Assembly (NCBI RefSeq): GCF_041346945.1
Contig: NZ_CP166850.1
Location: 4,402,001-4,466,000 of the forward strand
Direction: 5' to 3'
From: Amycolatopsis sp. cg9
GTDB taxonomy: Bacteria > Actinomycetota > Actinomycetes > Mycobacteriales > Pseudonocardiaceae
Length of the DNA stretch: 64,000 nucleotides
Part shown: positions 44,991-54,940 of the stretch, piece by piece
Layout: every line of letters begins with the position of its first letter
Numbering within the stretch: the first letter of the stretch is position 1
Program-made: the position numbers and the translations under genes
Notes under the pieces: generated by a model
The model's database searches: none
Told to the model about the DNA's origin: nothing
What the model saw: the letters and a program-made list of their open reading frames with translations, nothing else

Positions 44991-45593
44991 ATGGAACCGT
45001 TCACCCAGCACACCGGCGTCGGCGTCCCGCTGCGCCGGTCCAACGTGGACACCGACCAGATCATCCCGGCCGTCTACCTCAAGCGGGTCACCCGGACCGG
45101 CTTCGAGGACGGCCTGTTCGCCGCCTGGCGCGGTGACGAGGACTTCATCCTCAACCAGGAGCCGTTCAAGGGCGGCAGCGTGCTGGTCGCGGGACCGGAC
45201 TTCGGAACCGGTTCCTCCCGCGAGCACGCCGTCTGGGCGCTGATGGACTACGGCTTCCGGGCCGTCATCTCCGCCCGCTTCGCCGACATCTTCCGCGGCA
45301 ACTCCGGCAAGGGCGGCCTGGTGGCCGCGCAGTGCGAGCAGCACGACGTCGAACTGCTCTGGAAGCTGCTCGAGAACGAGCCCGGCACCGAGGTCACGGT
45401 CGACCTCGAGACCAAGACCGTGCGGGCCAAGGACTTCACCGCGCCCTTCCAGATCGACGACTACGTCCGCTGGCGGCTGCTGGAGGGCCTCGACGACATC
45501 GCTCTCACGTTGCGCCATGCCGGTGAGATCGATGCCTTCGAAGGCGGCCGCCCGTCCTGGAAGCCGACCACGACGCCGATCACCGCCGGCTAG
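44991..45593 (+). CDS. leuD: 3-isopropylmalate dehydratase small subunit
   Basis: A 200-residue swivel-domain partner of LeuC. Recognised by [35 protein letters not shown] and [17 protein letters not shown]. It completes the isopropylmalate isomerase and ends before a strong terminator. Confidence 0.98.
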   Translation: MEPFTQHTGVGVPLRRSNVDTDQIIPAVYLKRVTRTGFEDGLFAAWRGDEDFILNQEPFKGGSVLVAGPDFGTGSSREHAVWALMDYGFRAVISARFADIFRGNSGKGGLVAAQCEQHDVELLWKLLENEPGTEVTVDLETKTVRAKDFTAPFQIDDYVRWRLLEGLDDIALTLRHAGEIDAFEGGRPSWKPTTTPITAG

Positions 45594-45603
45594 CTCGTTC
45601 CAC

Positions 45604-45636
45604 AGCGGGATCCCTTGCCCGGCAAGGGATCCCGCT
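45604..45636 (+). terminator. Terminator of leuCD
   Basis: A near-perfect 15-16 bp inverted repeat (45604-45619 with 45621-45636) containing GGATCCC arms, 10 bp past leuD, followed by GCCGTTT. Confidence 0.8.
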
Positions 45637-45733
45637 GCCGTTTCCGGCTCCGGAACACGGCCGGACGGCGCTTGCGAGGCCTTCTCCGCGGGGCGGAACC
45701 CGCCCCGGGGCAAGGGAAAGGGTTCGCGTGCCG

Positions 45734-45818
45734 GTTGGAATTTGTGCTGCCTTGGTAATACCGTGTTGTGGTCGGCCGACCGGGCCGTGGACGGGTACTC
45801 CCTTCTTGGAGGACTGGA
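45734..45818 (+). promoter_or_regulatory. Conserved HU-gene upstream module, copy 3
   Basis: GTTGGAATTTGTG, TTGGTAATAC (45752-45761), GTCGGCCG, GGGCCGTG and TTGGAGGACTGGA, in the same order and near-same spacing as in copies 1 and 2. Confidence 0.75.
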
Positions 45819-46541
45819 ATGGCCAACAAGGCCCAGCTGATCGAGGCGCTGACGGAGCGCCTGGGCGACAAGAAGGCCGCTTCCGAGGCGGTCGACGGTC
45901 TGGTCGACATCATCATCCGGACGGTCAACAAGGGCGAAAAGGTCAACATCACCGGCTTCGGTGTGTTCGAGAAGCGCGCCCGCGCGGCCCGGACGGCCCG
46001 GAACCCCCGCACCGGCGAGGCCGTGCGCGTCAAGAAGACGAACGTGCCCGCGTTCCGCGCCGGAACCACGTTCAAGGACGTCATTTCCGGCGCGAAGAAG
46101 CTGGCCAAGGCAGCACCGGCGAAGCGCGCGGCCGCGGGCACCCGCGCCTCCACGACAACGCGCGCAACCACCCCCCGCGCGGCGGCGGCCAAGCCGGCGG
46201 CGGCCCGGGCGACGGCGACGCGCACCCGGGCGGCAGCGGCGAAGCCGGCGACGACGCGTACGAGGGCGGCGGCCCCGAAGGCGGCTGCGGCCAAGACCAC
46301 GACGACGCGCACCCGCGCGGCGGCCACGAAGACGGCGGCGGCGAAGCCCGCGGCGGCCAAGACGACGGCGGCGAAGCCGGCGGCCGCCAAGACGACTGCG
46401 GCGAAGCCGGCGGCCGCCAAGACGACTGCGGCCAAGACGACGGCTGCGAAGACGACCGCCACGAAGACGACCACGACCCGGAAGACCACCGCGGCCAAGG
46501 CACCGGCCAGGCGAGCTTCGACGGCGGCGAAGAAGAGCTGA
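45819..46541 (+). CDS. hupB: HU-family nucleoid protein with H1-like tail, paralogue 3 (hupB-syntenic)
   Basis: A 240-residue HupB/HupS-type protein: HU fold ([20 protein letters not shown] to [11 protein letters not shown]) and an Ala/Lys/Thr/Arg-rich tail with [13 protein letters not shown] repeats. It lies downstream of leuD, as hupB does in mycobacteria, so this is the ancestral copy and the two at 22.9 and 30.0 kb are extra (inference). It differs from them in several HU-fold residues (T-E-R-L, A-A-S-E) and in tail order. Confidence 0.95.
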   Translation: MANKAQLIEALTERLGDKKAASEAVDGLVDIIIRTVNKGEKVNITGFGVFEKRARAARTARNPRTGEAVRVKKTNVPAFRAGTTFKDVISGAKKLAKAAPAKRAAAGTRASTTTRATTPRAAAAKPAAARATATRTRAAAAKPATTRTRAAAPKAAAAKTTTTRTRAAATKTAAAKPAAAKTTAAKPAAAKTTAAKPAAAKTTAAKTTAAKTTATKTTTTRKTTAAKAPARRASTAAKKS

Positions 46542-46626
46542 CCTCCGAAAACTGTCGGACCCCTGCGGTAACGTGAAATCGGGGGGTCCCCAGGGGGCGA
46601 CCTCTGGTCAGGTGAGCGACTTTTCG

Positions 46627-46661
46627 GGCAGGGCCCCGCGCGAAGTGCGCGGGGCCCTGCC
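46627..46661 (+). terminator. Terminator of hupB
   Basis: A perfect 15-bp stem (46627-46641 with 46647-46661), loop GAAGT, sharing the GGGCCCCGC core with the hairpins after the other two HU genes. It lies 85 bp past the stop codon. Confidence 0.85.
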
Positions 46662-46679
46662 GCATGTCCGGGGCTTGGT

Positions 46680-47260
46680 GCGGCGGAAGCGCTGCCGGCC
46701 GGGGTCGGCTCCAGCGGGAGGACCGGGCAAGGCGGTGCCACCTGGAGGAGAGGCGCTTCCGGCGGAGACGGCTTCAGCTGGGAGAAGTGGGCAAGGTGCG
46801 CTGCTGGCCTGGGCTGGTGGGGCCGAAGTGATCCGGGCTGGCGGCGTGGGCTGGTGCACGAGTTCGCGGGGTCGGGTCCCGGCTGGGGAGAAGTGCTTCC
46901 GGCGAGGCGGCTTCAGCTGGGAGAAGAGGGCAAGGTGCTCTGTTCGCTTGGGCTGGTGTGGCAGAAGCGGTCCGGGCTGGCGGGTGTGGGCTGGTCGGTG
47001 CGCGAGTACGCGGGCCGGGTCCCGGCTGGGGGAGAAGTGCTTCCGGCGGAGGCGGCTTCTGGGGGCGCAGAGGGCAAGGTGTGCTGCTGGCCTGGGCCAG
47101 TGGGGCAGAAGTGATCCGGGCTGGCGGGCGCTCGGCCTGGCTGGTGCACGAGTGCAACGGGCCGGGTCCCGGCTGGAGGAGAAGCACTTCCGGCAGGGCC
47201 CGGTGCGGCACAAGCGCTGCCTTCCGGCCGGACTCGGCTCCAGCGGGGAGAACCGGGCAA
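46680..47260. repeat. Degenerate tandem repeat, about 140-147 bp per unit
   Basis: CTTCCGGC recurs at 46756, 46896, 47040 and 47187 (intervals 140, 144, 147). Between these lie the same ordered blocks: GGCTTCAGCTGGGAGAAG, GGGCAAGGTG, GCTGGCCTGGGC or similar, CCGGGCTGGCGG, and GGGTCCCGGCTGG. The two ends of the array share a further block, GCGCTGCC...CCGG...GGCTCCAGCGGG (46689 and 47215). Frames through it are open but give Gly/Ala/Arg-rich sequence without conserved length, so coding is unlikely. The function is unknown. Confidence 0.8.
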
Positions 47261-47485
47261 GGGTGCGTGCGCGCGCCGCTGCCCGTGCGGCAGAAGCGAT
47301 CCCCGCCCGCGACCCAACCCCTAACCGGAACCGGCCCAAGAAACCCGCCCCTCCGGCCGTGAAAGTCACTCACCGCCAACTCCGCTATCCCGAACGGAAC
47401 CTTCACCCCACCCGCTCGGCCGAACCCCGCGCCCGGGACCGGTTCCGCCCAATTTCGCAAAGTTGCTTGAGCGCCCGGCCGAGTG
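47261..47485. other. Spacer upstream of the SARP regulator
   Basis: About 225 bp without a gene. It should carry the promoter of the downstream regulator; the AATTTCGCAAAGTTGCTTGAG patch near 47451-47471 is the only AT-richer part. Confidence 0.4.
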
Positions 47486-50329
47486 ATGCCACGCTGCGTT
47501 CCTCGGGGCCCGCGTGCGGCGCGGGCCCGGCGGTGCGCGACGGCTAACCTGGGGGCGACCACCATCGACATCCGGCTGCTCGGCCCGTTCCAGGTGCTCG
47601 TCGGCGGTTCCCCGGTCGTGCTGACCAGTTCCCGGCAGCGCGCGCTGCTCGCGACCCTCGCGCTCGCCGCGGGCCGGCTGGTTTCGATCGATGCGCTCGC
47701 TCGCGGGGTCTGGGGCGAGACGCCGCCCGCGCACATCCGGGGCAGCCTGCAGACCTACGTCATGCGCCTGCGCCGGCTTTGCGGCGAAGACACCGTCGTC
47801 ACCGAGCCGGACGGCTACCGGCTGGTCGTCGACCCGTCCCGGGTGGACGCGCTGCGCTTCCTGCGCGCCCTCGACCAAGCCGCCGCCACGACCGATCCCG
47901 CGCAGCGGCGGGCGCTGCTCACCGCCGCGCTCGCCACCTGGGGCGGGACTCCGCTGGAGGGCGTCGGTTCGCCCGCGCTCGCCGCCGAATGGGGGCCGTT
48001 GCTGACCGAGCGGCACCTCTTCGCCGTCGAGCAGCGCATCGACCTCGACACCGGGCTCGTCCCGGATGCGCGGCTGGTCGCCGAACTGACCGACCTCGTC
48101 GCCCAGCACCCGCTGCGGGAGTCGTTGTGGGAGCGGCTGGTCCGCGCCCTCGCCCGGTCCGGGCGCCGCGCCGAAGCACTCGCGCGCTACGCCGGGCTGC
48201 GCGCGTTGCTGGCCGACGAACTCGGGGTCGAACCGGGGGAGGACCTGCGGCGCCTGCACGCCGAACTCCTCGCCGCCGACGCCGGGCCCGCGGCGCACAC
48301 CGTTCCGCGGCAGCTGCCCTTCGACGTCGCCGGCTTCACCGGCCGCGGCCCCGAAATCGCCGAGCTCGACCGGCTGCCGCCCGGCGGGGCCTCCGGCATC
48401 GTCGTCATCGAAGGTACCGCCGGTGTCGGGAAGACGTCGCTGGCCGTGCACTGGTCGCACCGCGTCCGCGACCGCTTCCCCGGTGGCCAGCTGTTCCTCG
48501 ACCTGCGCGGCCACTCCGCGGGCACCCCCGTCACGCCGGACGCCGCGCTCGCCGGCTTCCTCCGCGCCCTCGGCGTCCCGCCCGAGTCCGTGCCTTCCAC
48601 AGTGGAGGAACGCTCGGCCCTGCTGCGCAGCCGGCTCGACGGCAGCCGCACGCTCATGCTGCTCGACAACGCCCGCGACGCCGACCAGGTCCGCCCGCTG
48701 CTGCCCGGCTCCGGGAACCTCGTGGTCGTGACCAGCCGAAACCAGTTGCGGGGCCTCGTCGCGCGCGACGGCGCCCGCCGCATCGCGCTGCGGTCCTTCG
48801 ACGACGGGGACGCCGCCGCGCTGCTCGCCGGCAGCGTCGGCCCGCGGCGGCTGGCCGCCGAACCCGACGCCGTCGCCGAACTCGTCCAGCTCTGCGGGCG
48901 CCTGCCGCTCGCGCTGGCGCTGGCCGGAGAACGCGCTTCCCGCTTCCCCGGCGTTTCGCTCGCCGGCATCGTCGAGGAACTCCGCGACCAGCGGCTGCGC
49001 CTGGACACCCTGCGCGACCCGCAGGACGCCGGCACCGACCTCCGCGCCGCGTTCTCCTGGTCCTACAAGGCCCTCCGCCCGGCCGCCGCCCGGTTCTTCC
49101 GGTTGCTCGGCCTGCACCCCGGCCACGGCTTCAGCCTGTCCGCGGCCGCCGCGCTCGCCGGTACCGACCTGCGCGAAGCGCGCGAACTCGCCGACCAGCT
49201 CGCCGCCGCGCACCTGCTCAACCAGCCCGGCACCGACCGCTACCAGTTCCACGACCTGCTGCGCGTCTACGCCGCCGAACTCGTCGAAACCGAAACGACC
49301 GCGGACGACCGCGCGGCCGCCCTGCGCCGGCTGCTCGACTGGTACCTCGCCACGGTCGCGGAGGCGAACAAGCTCGTCCGCCCCGACCTGCTCACCGAGG
49401 ACATCACCCTCGGGCCGCCGCCGGTGCCCGCCGTCCACTTCACCCAGCACGAGCAGACGATCGCCTGGTACGCCACGGAACGCCCGGCCCTCACCGCACT
49501 GGTCGGCGTCGCGGCCGCCCGCGGCTGGACCGCCCACGCCTGGAAACTCGCGTGGCTGCTGCGCGGCTTCTTCGCCGAACGCCACGACCGCGACGACTGG
49601 ATCACCACCGCGCGCGCGGCCGTCGCCGTGACCCGCGACGCCGGCGACAACACCGGTCTCCAGTACAGCGCCAACAACCTCGGCTCGGCCTACTTGCGCA
49701 CGCTCCAGCCGGACCAGGCGCTGGAAGCGCTGGAGGAGGCCCGCGCCGCCTCGGAGTCCGGCGGCGGCACCGCGCTGGCCGTGGCGATCCTGTCGAACCT
49801 CGCCGGGGCCTACTACGTCCGCGCCGAGTACGCCGAAGCCGAGCGCTACGCCCTCCAAGCCGTCCACCTCGCGCGCGACCACGGGCAGCGCACCTTCGTC
49901 CCGCACGCGCTGCTGAACGTCAGCGCCAGCCGCATCGGCCTGCACGACTACGACCACGCGGCCGAAGCCGCCGAAGCCGCGCACGAGGCCTTCGCCGAGT
50001 TGGGCGACCGCTACCACGCGGCGCTCGCCCTCGGGAACGTCGCCGAAGCGCTCGCCGGCGCCGGACGGCACGACGAAGCCGAGAAGGCGGGCCTCGACGC
50101 GCTGGCCGAGCTGAAGGAGCTGAACGCCGACTACGGCACCATCGACGTCCAGATCACCCTGGGCCGCCTCAAACAGCGCACCGGACGCGGCCGCGAGGCG
50201 GGCGGCCACTGGACCGAGGCGCTGACCGTCAGCCAGCGCCTCGGCGACCCCCGGGTCACGGAGATCCAAGCCCTGCTGGCCACGGTGCCGACAGACGAGC
50301 CCTCGCCCGGGGATGCGCCGTACCCCTAG
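47486..50329 (+). CDS. AfsR/SARP-family regulator with NB-ARC and TPR domains
   Basis: About 947 residues. An N-terminal SARP part has the OmpR-like winged helix (IRLLGPFQVLV, RQRALLATLALAAGRLVS) and the BTAD domain (LALARSG-type helices, to about residue 265). An NB-ARC ATPase follows (P-loop GTAGVGKTSLAV, MLLDNARDADQVRPLLPGS, VVVTSRNQLRGL, GRLPLALALAGER), then a TPR array of about 330 residues. AfsR-like proteins couple signals to secondary-metabolite or morphogenesis promoters. The start is uncertain: ATG 47486 lacks a good ribosome-binding site, and conserved sequence begins about 25 codons later. The gene splits the mycobacterial hupB-mutT1 order. TCCACAGTGGA occurs at 48596-48606. Confidence 0.9.
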   Translation: MPRCVPRGPRAARARRCATANLGATTIDIRLLGPFQVLVGGSPVVLTSSRQRALLATLALAAGRLVSIDALARGVWGETPPAHIRGSLQTYVMRLRRLCGEDTVVTEPDGYRLVVDPSRVDALRFLRALDQAAATTDPAQRRALLTAALATWGGTPLEGVGSPALAAEWGPLLTERHLFAVEQRIDLDTGLVPDARLVAELTDLVAQHPLRESLWERLVRALARSGRRAEALARYAGLRALLADELGVEPGEDLRRLHAELLAADAGPAAHTVPRQLPFDVAGFTGRGPEIAELDRLPPGGASGIVVIEGTAGVGKTSLAVHWSHRVRDRFPGGQLFLDLRGHSAGTPVTPDAALAGFLRALGVPPESVPSTVEERSALLRSRLDGSRTLMLLDNARDADQVRPLLPGSGNLVVVTSRNQLRGLVARDGARRIALRSFDDGDAAALLAGSVGPRRLAAEPDAVAELVQLCGRLPLALALAGERASRFPGVSLAGIVEELRDQRLRLDTLRDPQDAGTDLRAAFSWSYKALRPAAARFFRLLGLHPGHGFSLSAAAALAGTDLREARELADQLAAAHLLNQPGTDRYQFHDLLRVYAAELVETETTADDRAAALRRLLDWYLATVAEANKLVRPDLLTEDITLGPPPVPAVHFTQHEQTIAWYATERPALTALVGVAAARGWTAHAWKLAWLLRGFFAERHDRDDWITTARAAVAVTRDAGDNTGLQYSANNLGSAYLRTLQPDQALEALEEARAASESGGGTALAVAILSNLAGAYYVRAEYAEAERYALQAVHLARDHGQRTFVPHALLNVSASRIGLHDYDHAAEAAEAAHEAFAELGDRYHAALALGNVAEALAGAGRHDEAEKAGLDALAELKELNADYGTIDVQITLGRLKQRTGRGREAGGHWTEALTVSQRLGDPRVTEIQALLATVPTDEPSPGDAPYP

Positions 50330-50405
50330 CCCGGCGCAGCCCAGCGGGACCCGGGACAAGTACACCAAGATCTACTGTCAGGACGCTGTCTTCCCGCCCC
50401 GGGCC

Positions 50406-50487
50406 CCGAGCACCCCAATGTGGCGTTGGTTGCGTTCAACGCACCGAACGCCACATTGGGTGCGCTGGACGCACCGAACGCCACATT
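50406..50487. repeat. Palindromic intergenic repeat, copy 1 (left part, split by IS)
   Basis: The first 82 bp match 58183-58264 exactly. The unit contains CCCCAATGTGGCGTT, then AACGCCACATTGGG twice in inverted relation, so it can form a large cruciform. The copy is broken at the ATT before its last GGGG by the IS element; the remaining GGGGTGCTT lies at 51560 onward. Confidence 0.9.
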
Positions 50488-51556
50488 GGGGTTGTTTCAT
50501 CGTGGTTGTGGCTGGTTGGGGCGGTGTGGCTGGGTGGATGAGGTTGCGTGGCAACACCTGCCCGCGCGGACCAGCGTGGTGGCCCGGACATAGGCGAAGC
50601 CCTCGGCAAGATCGAGATGTGAGTCAATCACCCGCCGAGGGCTTCGGTTCTCTTTCCTACCAGGTCACCCTTCCCCTCTCACGACAGACCCTGCAGCTGA
50701 CCGCCGAGCTGATCCGCACCCATCGCCGGCGGCGGCGCTCCCGCTGGCGCAAAGCCACCCCGGCCGGGCAGGCCCTGGTCGTGCTGGCGGTGCTGCGCCA
50801 CGACCCCCGCCTGGCCCACATCGGCGCCGGCCACGGTGTCTCAGCGGCCACGGTGCGCCGGTGGGTGCTGGAAGTCATCGCCCTGCTCGCCGCCCGAGCC
50901 GCACGGCTGGACCGCGTGCTGCGCGGCCTGCTCACCCGAGGTGAAGCAGTGGTGCTGGTCGATGGCACCCTGATCCGCACCCGCCGCCGCACCGGGCGAG
51001 CGAACCGCGGCAACTACAGCGGCAAACACAAACACCACGGGCTGGTCGTGCTCGCGTTGACCGACGAGGCAGGCCGGTTGCTGTGGGTATCGGCGGTGCT
51101 GCCGGGCAAGACCGCCGATATCACCGCCGCCCGCCGGCTGGGGCTGCGGGAACGGCTGCACGCTCACGGTCTGACCCCGGCCGGAGATAAAGGGTTTCAC
51201 GGCTGGCACAAAGACGTCCGCGGCACCCGCGACTGCGGTATCTGCGGCGGGGTGTGTGAGCAGATCGTGCTCACCCCTGACAAAGCCGAGGCGAATCGGC
51301 CGTTGACTCCGGGCCAGCAGCAGGCCAACGCGGCGTTCGCTGCGATGCGCTGCGCTGTTGAGGGCGGCTTCGCCGCCCTCAAAGCCTGGCGGGTGCTGGA
51401 CAAACTCCGCCTGCATCCCCGCCACGCCACGACGTTGCTGCGGGCTCTGCTCGTGCTGACCCAGCACGAGCAGAGCGTCCGACACGCCCAGGCCTGAACC
51501 AATACCAGACTTGGTCAACCCGCCCTGACCAGCACAGACCACGATGAAAAAACCCC
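50488..51556 (+). mobile_element. IS5-family-type insertion sequence, 1069 bp
   Basis: Terminal inverted repeats GGGGTTGTTTCATCGTGG (left) and, read inward from the right end, GGGGTTTTTTCATCGTGG (17 of 18 match, similarity continues for about 20 bp). The target duplication is ATT (50485-50487 and 51557-51559), fitting the ANT targets of the ISL2-like subgroup. The element is inserted inside a palindromic repeat; removing it and one ATT rebuilds the sequence found at 58.2 kb. One transposase gene is inside. All parts look intact, so it may be active. Confidence 0.88.
50619..51497 (+). CDS. IS transposase (DDE_Tnp_4-like)
   Basis: A 292-residue DDE transposase. An N-terminal HTH segment (GHGVSAATVRRWVLEVIA) precedes the catalytic core: first Asp in VVLVDGTLIRT, second Asp in PAGDKGFHG, and Glu in AVEGGFAALKAWR. 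A Cys-containing insert, CGICGGVCEQ, lies between the second Asp and the Glu. GTG 50619 was chosen as the first in-frame start inside the element that leaves a normal family length; the upstream open frame crosses the IS end. No frameshift is seen. Confidence 0.88.
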   Translation: MSQSPAEGFGSLSYQVTLPLSRQTLQLTAELIRTHRRRRRSRWRKATPAGQALVVLAVLRHDPRLAHIGAGHGVSAATVRRWVLEVIALLAARAARLDRVLRGLLTRGEAVVLVDGTLIRTRRRTGRANRGNYSGKHKHHGLVVLALTDEAGRLLWVSAVLPGKTADITAARRLGLRERLHAHGLTPAGDKGFHGWHKDVRGTRDCGICGGVCEQIVLTPDKAEANRPLTPGQQQANAAFAAMRCAVEGGFAALKAWRVLDKLRLHPRHATTLLRALLVLTQHEQSVRHAQA

Positions 51557-51571
51557 ATTGGGGTGCTTTGG

Positions 51572-52525
51572 TCAGGAGCGGGTGGGCGCCGGTGCCGGGA
51601 GCGCGCTCGGGTAGTAGTCCGCCGCGAGGAGCAGCGGGCCTTCCTCGGCCGTCGGCGGGCGGAACGACAAGACCCAGAACGAGCCCTTCTTGCTGGGCAC
51701 GACCCCGCCGCGCGCGGCGGACAGCTCCACGCCGTCGCGGTCGGCCAGCGCGCTCACCAGGTCCGGGATCACCCCGCCCTGGCTGGACACCACGGGTGTC
51801 CCGCCGTCGCCGGCCACGGCCAGCAGCCGCGCCACGCCGAGCACCGGGTCCGGCCAGTAGCCCTCTTCCGAGAACAGCGGTTCGTGCCGGACTTCGGCGC
51901 CGACGTCCTCGGCGATCCCGTGCACCGTCTGCACGCACCGCAGCCGCGGCGCCGACAGCACCCGGTCCGGCCCGAACAGCGCCACCACGCGCCGCAACGC
52001 GGCGGCCTGCCGCTGGCCCGCTTCCGAGAGCGGGCGCAGGTCGTCGTCGCCGGTCCACTCGTCGCGCTTGCCCGCCTTCGCGTGCCGCACCAGCAGCACC
52101 GTCGACAGGCCCACCGGCAGCTCGCAGAACGCCCGCAGCACGCGCACGTCCCCCGGCCGCGTCAGCAGCTTTTCCGCCGCCGGCGGCTCGAGCCAGCGCA
52201 GCTCGTCGACCTCGTCGTTCGCCGCGAACTCGCCGGACACCGCTTCCGCGGCGAAGTAGTCGACCGTCTTCGGCACCGTCCCGGACCCGTCGCGCGACGG
52301 CACCGCGTACGACGTGCGCGCCACGTAGCGGCCCAGGACCGCGGCGAACCCGGTCTCTTCGCGCACTTCGCGGACGGCGGCCTCGGCGATCGTCTCGCCC
52401 GCGTCGAGCTTCCCCTTCGGCAGCGACCAGTCGCCGTACCGCGGGCGGTGGACCAGGGCGACCTCGGTCACCCCGGCGGTGACGCGCCACAGCACCGCGC
52501 CGGCCGCCCGTACCTCGTGGGTCAT
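51572..52525 (-). CDS. mutT1: MutT1-type Nudix hydrolase fused to a histidine phosphatase
   Basis: A 317-residue two-domain enzyme. The Nudix domain (about 1-140) has the box [20 protein letters not shown] followed by TGF. The C-terminal histidine-phosphatase domain (about 150-317) has [11 protein letters not shown] with the catalytic His. This is the mycobacterial MutT1 plan, which removes 8-oxo-dGTP and related nucleotides. It is coupled to ppk by a 4-nt ATGA overlap, as the two are adjacent in M. tuberculosis (Rv2984-Rv2985). The 3' end lies only 15 bp from the IS element. Confidence 0.94.
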   Translation of the reverse strand: MTHEVRAAGAVLWRVTAGVTEVALVHRPRYGDWSLPKGKLDAGETIAEAAVREVREETGFAAVLGRYVARTSYAVPSRDGSGTVPKTVDYFAAEAVSGEFAANDEVDELRWLEPPAAEKLLTRPGDVRVLRAFCELPVGLSTVLLVRHAKAGKRDEWTGDDDLRPLSEAGQRQAAALRRVVALFGPDRVLSAPRLRCVQTVHGIAEDVGAEVRHEPLFSEEGYWPDPVLGVARLLAVAGDGGTPVVSSQGGVIPDLVSALADRDGVELSAARGGVVPSKKGSFWVLSFRPPTAEEGPLLLAADYYPSALPAPAPTRS

Positions 52526-54885
52526 CCGGCGGCCCCGTGCAGCTTCGCCAGCTCCAGCTGGTGGTCCCGCACCCGCGAGCCGTCCGCCGGGAACGGCGCC
52601 CACTCGCCGCTTTCGGTCAGCACCCAGCAGCGCGTCGCCGGGTCGAGCGCCGAGTCGAAGATGTCGTCGAGCTGCCGGGTCAGCTTCGGGTCCTTCACCC
52701 GCACCAGCGCCTCGATCCGCCGGTCCAGGTTCCGGTGCATCATGTCCGCGCTGCCGATCCAGTGCGTGCCGCCCGCGCGGAAGTGGAAGACCCGCGAGTG
52801 CTCCAGGAACCGGCCCAGGATCGACCGGACGTGGATGTTCTCCGACAGCCCTTCGACACCGGGCTTCAGCGTGCAGATCCCGCGCACGACGATTTCGACC
52901 GGCACCCCCGCCTGCGACGCGTGGTAGAGCGCGTCGATGACCTGCTCGTCGACCAGCGAGTTGCACTTGATCCGGATCCCGGCCTGCTGCCCGGCCCGCG
53001 CCAGCTCGATCTCCTCGCCGATCGCGCGGACGATGCCCCGGCGGATGCCGTGCGGCGACGTGAGGATCGTCCGGTAGGTGTCCTGGCGCGAGTAGCCGGT
53101 GAGCACGTTGAACAGGTCCGTGACGTCCGCGCCGATGCTCGGGTCGGCGGTGAACAGGCCGATGTCCTCGTAGAGCCGCGCGGTCTTCGGGTTGTAGTTG
53201 CCGGTGCCGATGTGGCAGTACCGGCGGATGGTCGAGCCCTCCTGGCGCACGATCATCGACACCTTGCAGTGCGTCTTCAACCCGACCAGGCCGTACACGA
53301 CGTGCACGCCCGCGCGCTCCAGCGTCCGCGCCCAGGTGATGTTGGCCTGCTCGTCGAACCGCGCCTTGATCTCGACCAGCGCGACGACCTGCTTGCCCGC
53401 CTCCGCGGCGTCGATCAGCGCGTCGACGATCGGGGAGTCGCCCGAGGTCCGGTACAGCGTCTGCTTGATCGCGAGCACCTTCGAGTCGGCCGCCGCCTGC
53501 TCGATGAACCGCTGGACGCTGGTGGAGAACGAGTCGTACGGGTGGTGCACCAGCACGTCACCCTCGCGCAGCGTGGCGAAGACGCTCTTCGGCGTCTCGC
53601 GCTCGCCGAACGCCGGGTGCGTCGCCGGGACGAACGGCCGGTCCTTGAGCTCCTTGCGGTCCACACCGGACAGCTGGTGCAGGCAGGTCAGGTCCAGCAG
53701 GCCGGGCACCTCGACGACGTCGGCCGGGTCGACGTCCAGCTCGCGCAGCAGCAGCTCGAGCATGTGCTCGCTCATGTCCTGCGCGACCTCGAGGCGGACC
53801 GGCGGGCCGAACCGGCGCTGCGCGAGCTCGCGTTCGAGCGCCTGCAGCAGGTCTTCGTCGCGGTCTTCGTCGACCTCGAAGTCGGCGTTGCGGGTCACGC
53901 GGAAGACGTGGTGCTCGGTGACGTCCATGCCGGTGAACAGCTCGCCGAGGTGCGCGGCGATGAGCTCTTCGAGCGGCAGGAAGGTCGCGGTGCGGCTGGC
54001 GCGGTCGGTCTCGACGCGCATCAGCCGCGGCACGTTGCTCGGCACCTTCACCCTGGCGAACCGCTCGGTGCCGCCCTCCGGGTCGCGCACCGTCACCGCG
54101 AGGTTGAGCGACAGGCCCGAGATGTACGGGAACGGGTGCGCGGGGTCGACGGCCAGCGGCGTCAGCACCGGGAAGATCTGCTCGGAGAAGTAGCTGGAGA
54201 GCCGCAGCTGGTCGGCGCCGGAGAGGTCGGCCCAGCCGACGATGTGGATGTCGTGCTCGGCCAGCTGCGGGCGCAGGTGCTTCTCGAAGGCGCCGGTCTG
54301 GCGCTCGACCAGGTCCTGGTTGCGCTTGGCGATGTAGCCCAGCTGCTCGCGCGGGGTGAGCCCGTCCGCGCTGCGCACCAGCAGGCCGGTCTCGTCGCGG
54401 CGCTTCAGGCCGGCGACGCGGACCATGTAGAACTCGTCCAGATTGGACGCGAAGATCGCGAGGAACTTCGTCCGCTCCAGCAGCGGCTGCGACTCGTCCT
54501 CGGCCAGCGCGAGCACCCGCGCGTTGAAGTCCTGCCACGACAGCTCGCGGTTGAAGTACCGGTCGTCGGGCAGCGTCTCGACGGCGGCCGGCGCGGTGGT
54601 GACCGCGGGCGGCGCCGACGGCACGGCGCGGAACTCCTCGGCGTTGCGCCCGTTGCCCTGCGCGGAGCTGCGGCGGCGGGTGGTCGCCGGGGTGGCCTTG
54701 CGGGCCCGTGGCTTCCCGGCGGTGGCCCGGGCGGCGGTGTCGCGTGCGGTGGCCTTCGACGGGACCTTCTTGGCCTGGCCCGCCCGGCTGGTGGATTTCT
54801 TCGCCGTCTCCGAAGATCCGCTTGCCGGGTTCCTGCGCCTCCGCGGTGCGGGCGTGCCGCCGTCGTCTGTGCTCACGGACCCCAT
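52522..54885 (-). CDS. ppk: Polyphosphate kinase 1
   Basis: A 787-residue enzyme that makes and degrades polyphosphate from ATP. The N-terminal about 95 residues form an Arg/Lys/Ala/Thr-rich extension. The core follows: [48 protein letters not shown], phospho-acceptor His in [19 protein letters not shown], and second active-site His in [10 protein letters not shown]. The basic extension resembles HU-type tails and is longer than in E. coli Ppk. ATG 54885 starts the extension; an in-frame GTG three codons later is possible. Confidence 0.97.
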   Translation of the reverse strand: MGSVSTDDGGTPAPRRRRNPASGSSETAKKSTSRAGQAKKVPSKATARDTAARATAGKPRARKATPATTRRRSSAQGNGRNAEEFRAVPSAPPAVTTAPAAVETLPDDRYFNRELSWQDFNARVLALAEDESQPLLERTKFLAIFASNLDEFYMVRVAGLKRRDETGLLVRSADGLTPREQLGYIAKRNQDLVERQTGAFEKHLRPQLAEHDIHIVGWADLSGADQLRLSSYFSEQIFPVLTPLAVDPAHPFPYISGLSLNLAVTVRDPEGGTERFARVKVPSNVPRLMRVETDRASRTATFLPLEELIAAHLGELFTGMDVTEHHVFRVTRNADFEVDEDRDEDLLQALERELAQRRFGPPVRLEVAQDMSEHMLELLLRELDVDPADVVEVPGLLDLTCLHQLSGVDRKELKDRPFVPATHPAFGERETPKSVFATLREGDVLVHHPYDSFSTSVQRFIEQAAADSKVLAIKQTLYRTSGDSPIVDALIDAAEAGKQVVALVEIKARFDEQANITWARTLERAGVHVVYGLVGLKTHCKVSMIVRQEGSTIRRYCHIGTGNYNPKTARLYEDIGLFTADPSIGADVTDLFNVLTGYSRQDTYRTILTSPHGIRRGIVRAIGEEIELARAGQQAGIRIKCNSLVDEQVIDALYHASQAGVPVEIVVRGICTLKPGVEGLSENIHVRSILGRFLEHSRVFHFRAGGTHWIGSADMMHRNLDRRIEALVRVKDPKLTRQLDDIFDSALDPATRCWVLTESGEWAPFPADGSRVRDHQLELAKLHGAAG

Positions 54886-54940
54886 TCTTCACCAAGCCAC
54901 GCGGAATTGCGCAGGGCGCGGTGAAGGTCAGATGAACAGC

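Noticed and set aside
46680..47480. Open frames across the tandem repeat as a Gly-rich protein gene
   Set aside because: Repeat length varies in steps that are not multiples of three, and there is no start signal or conserved frame.
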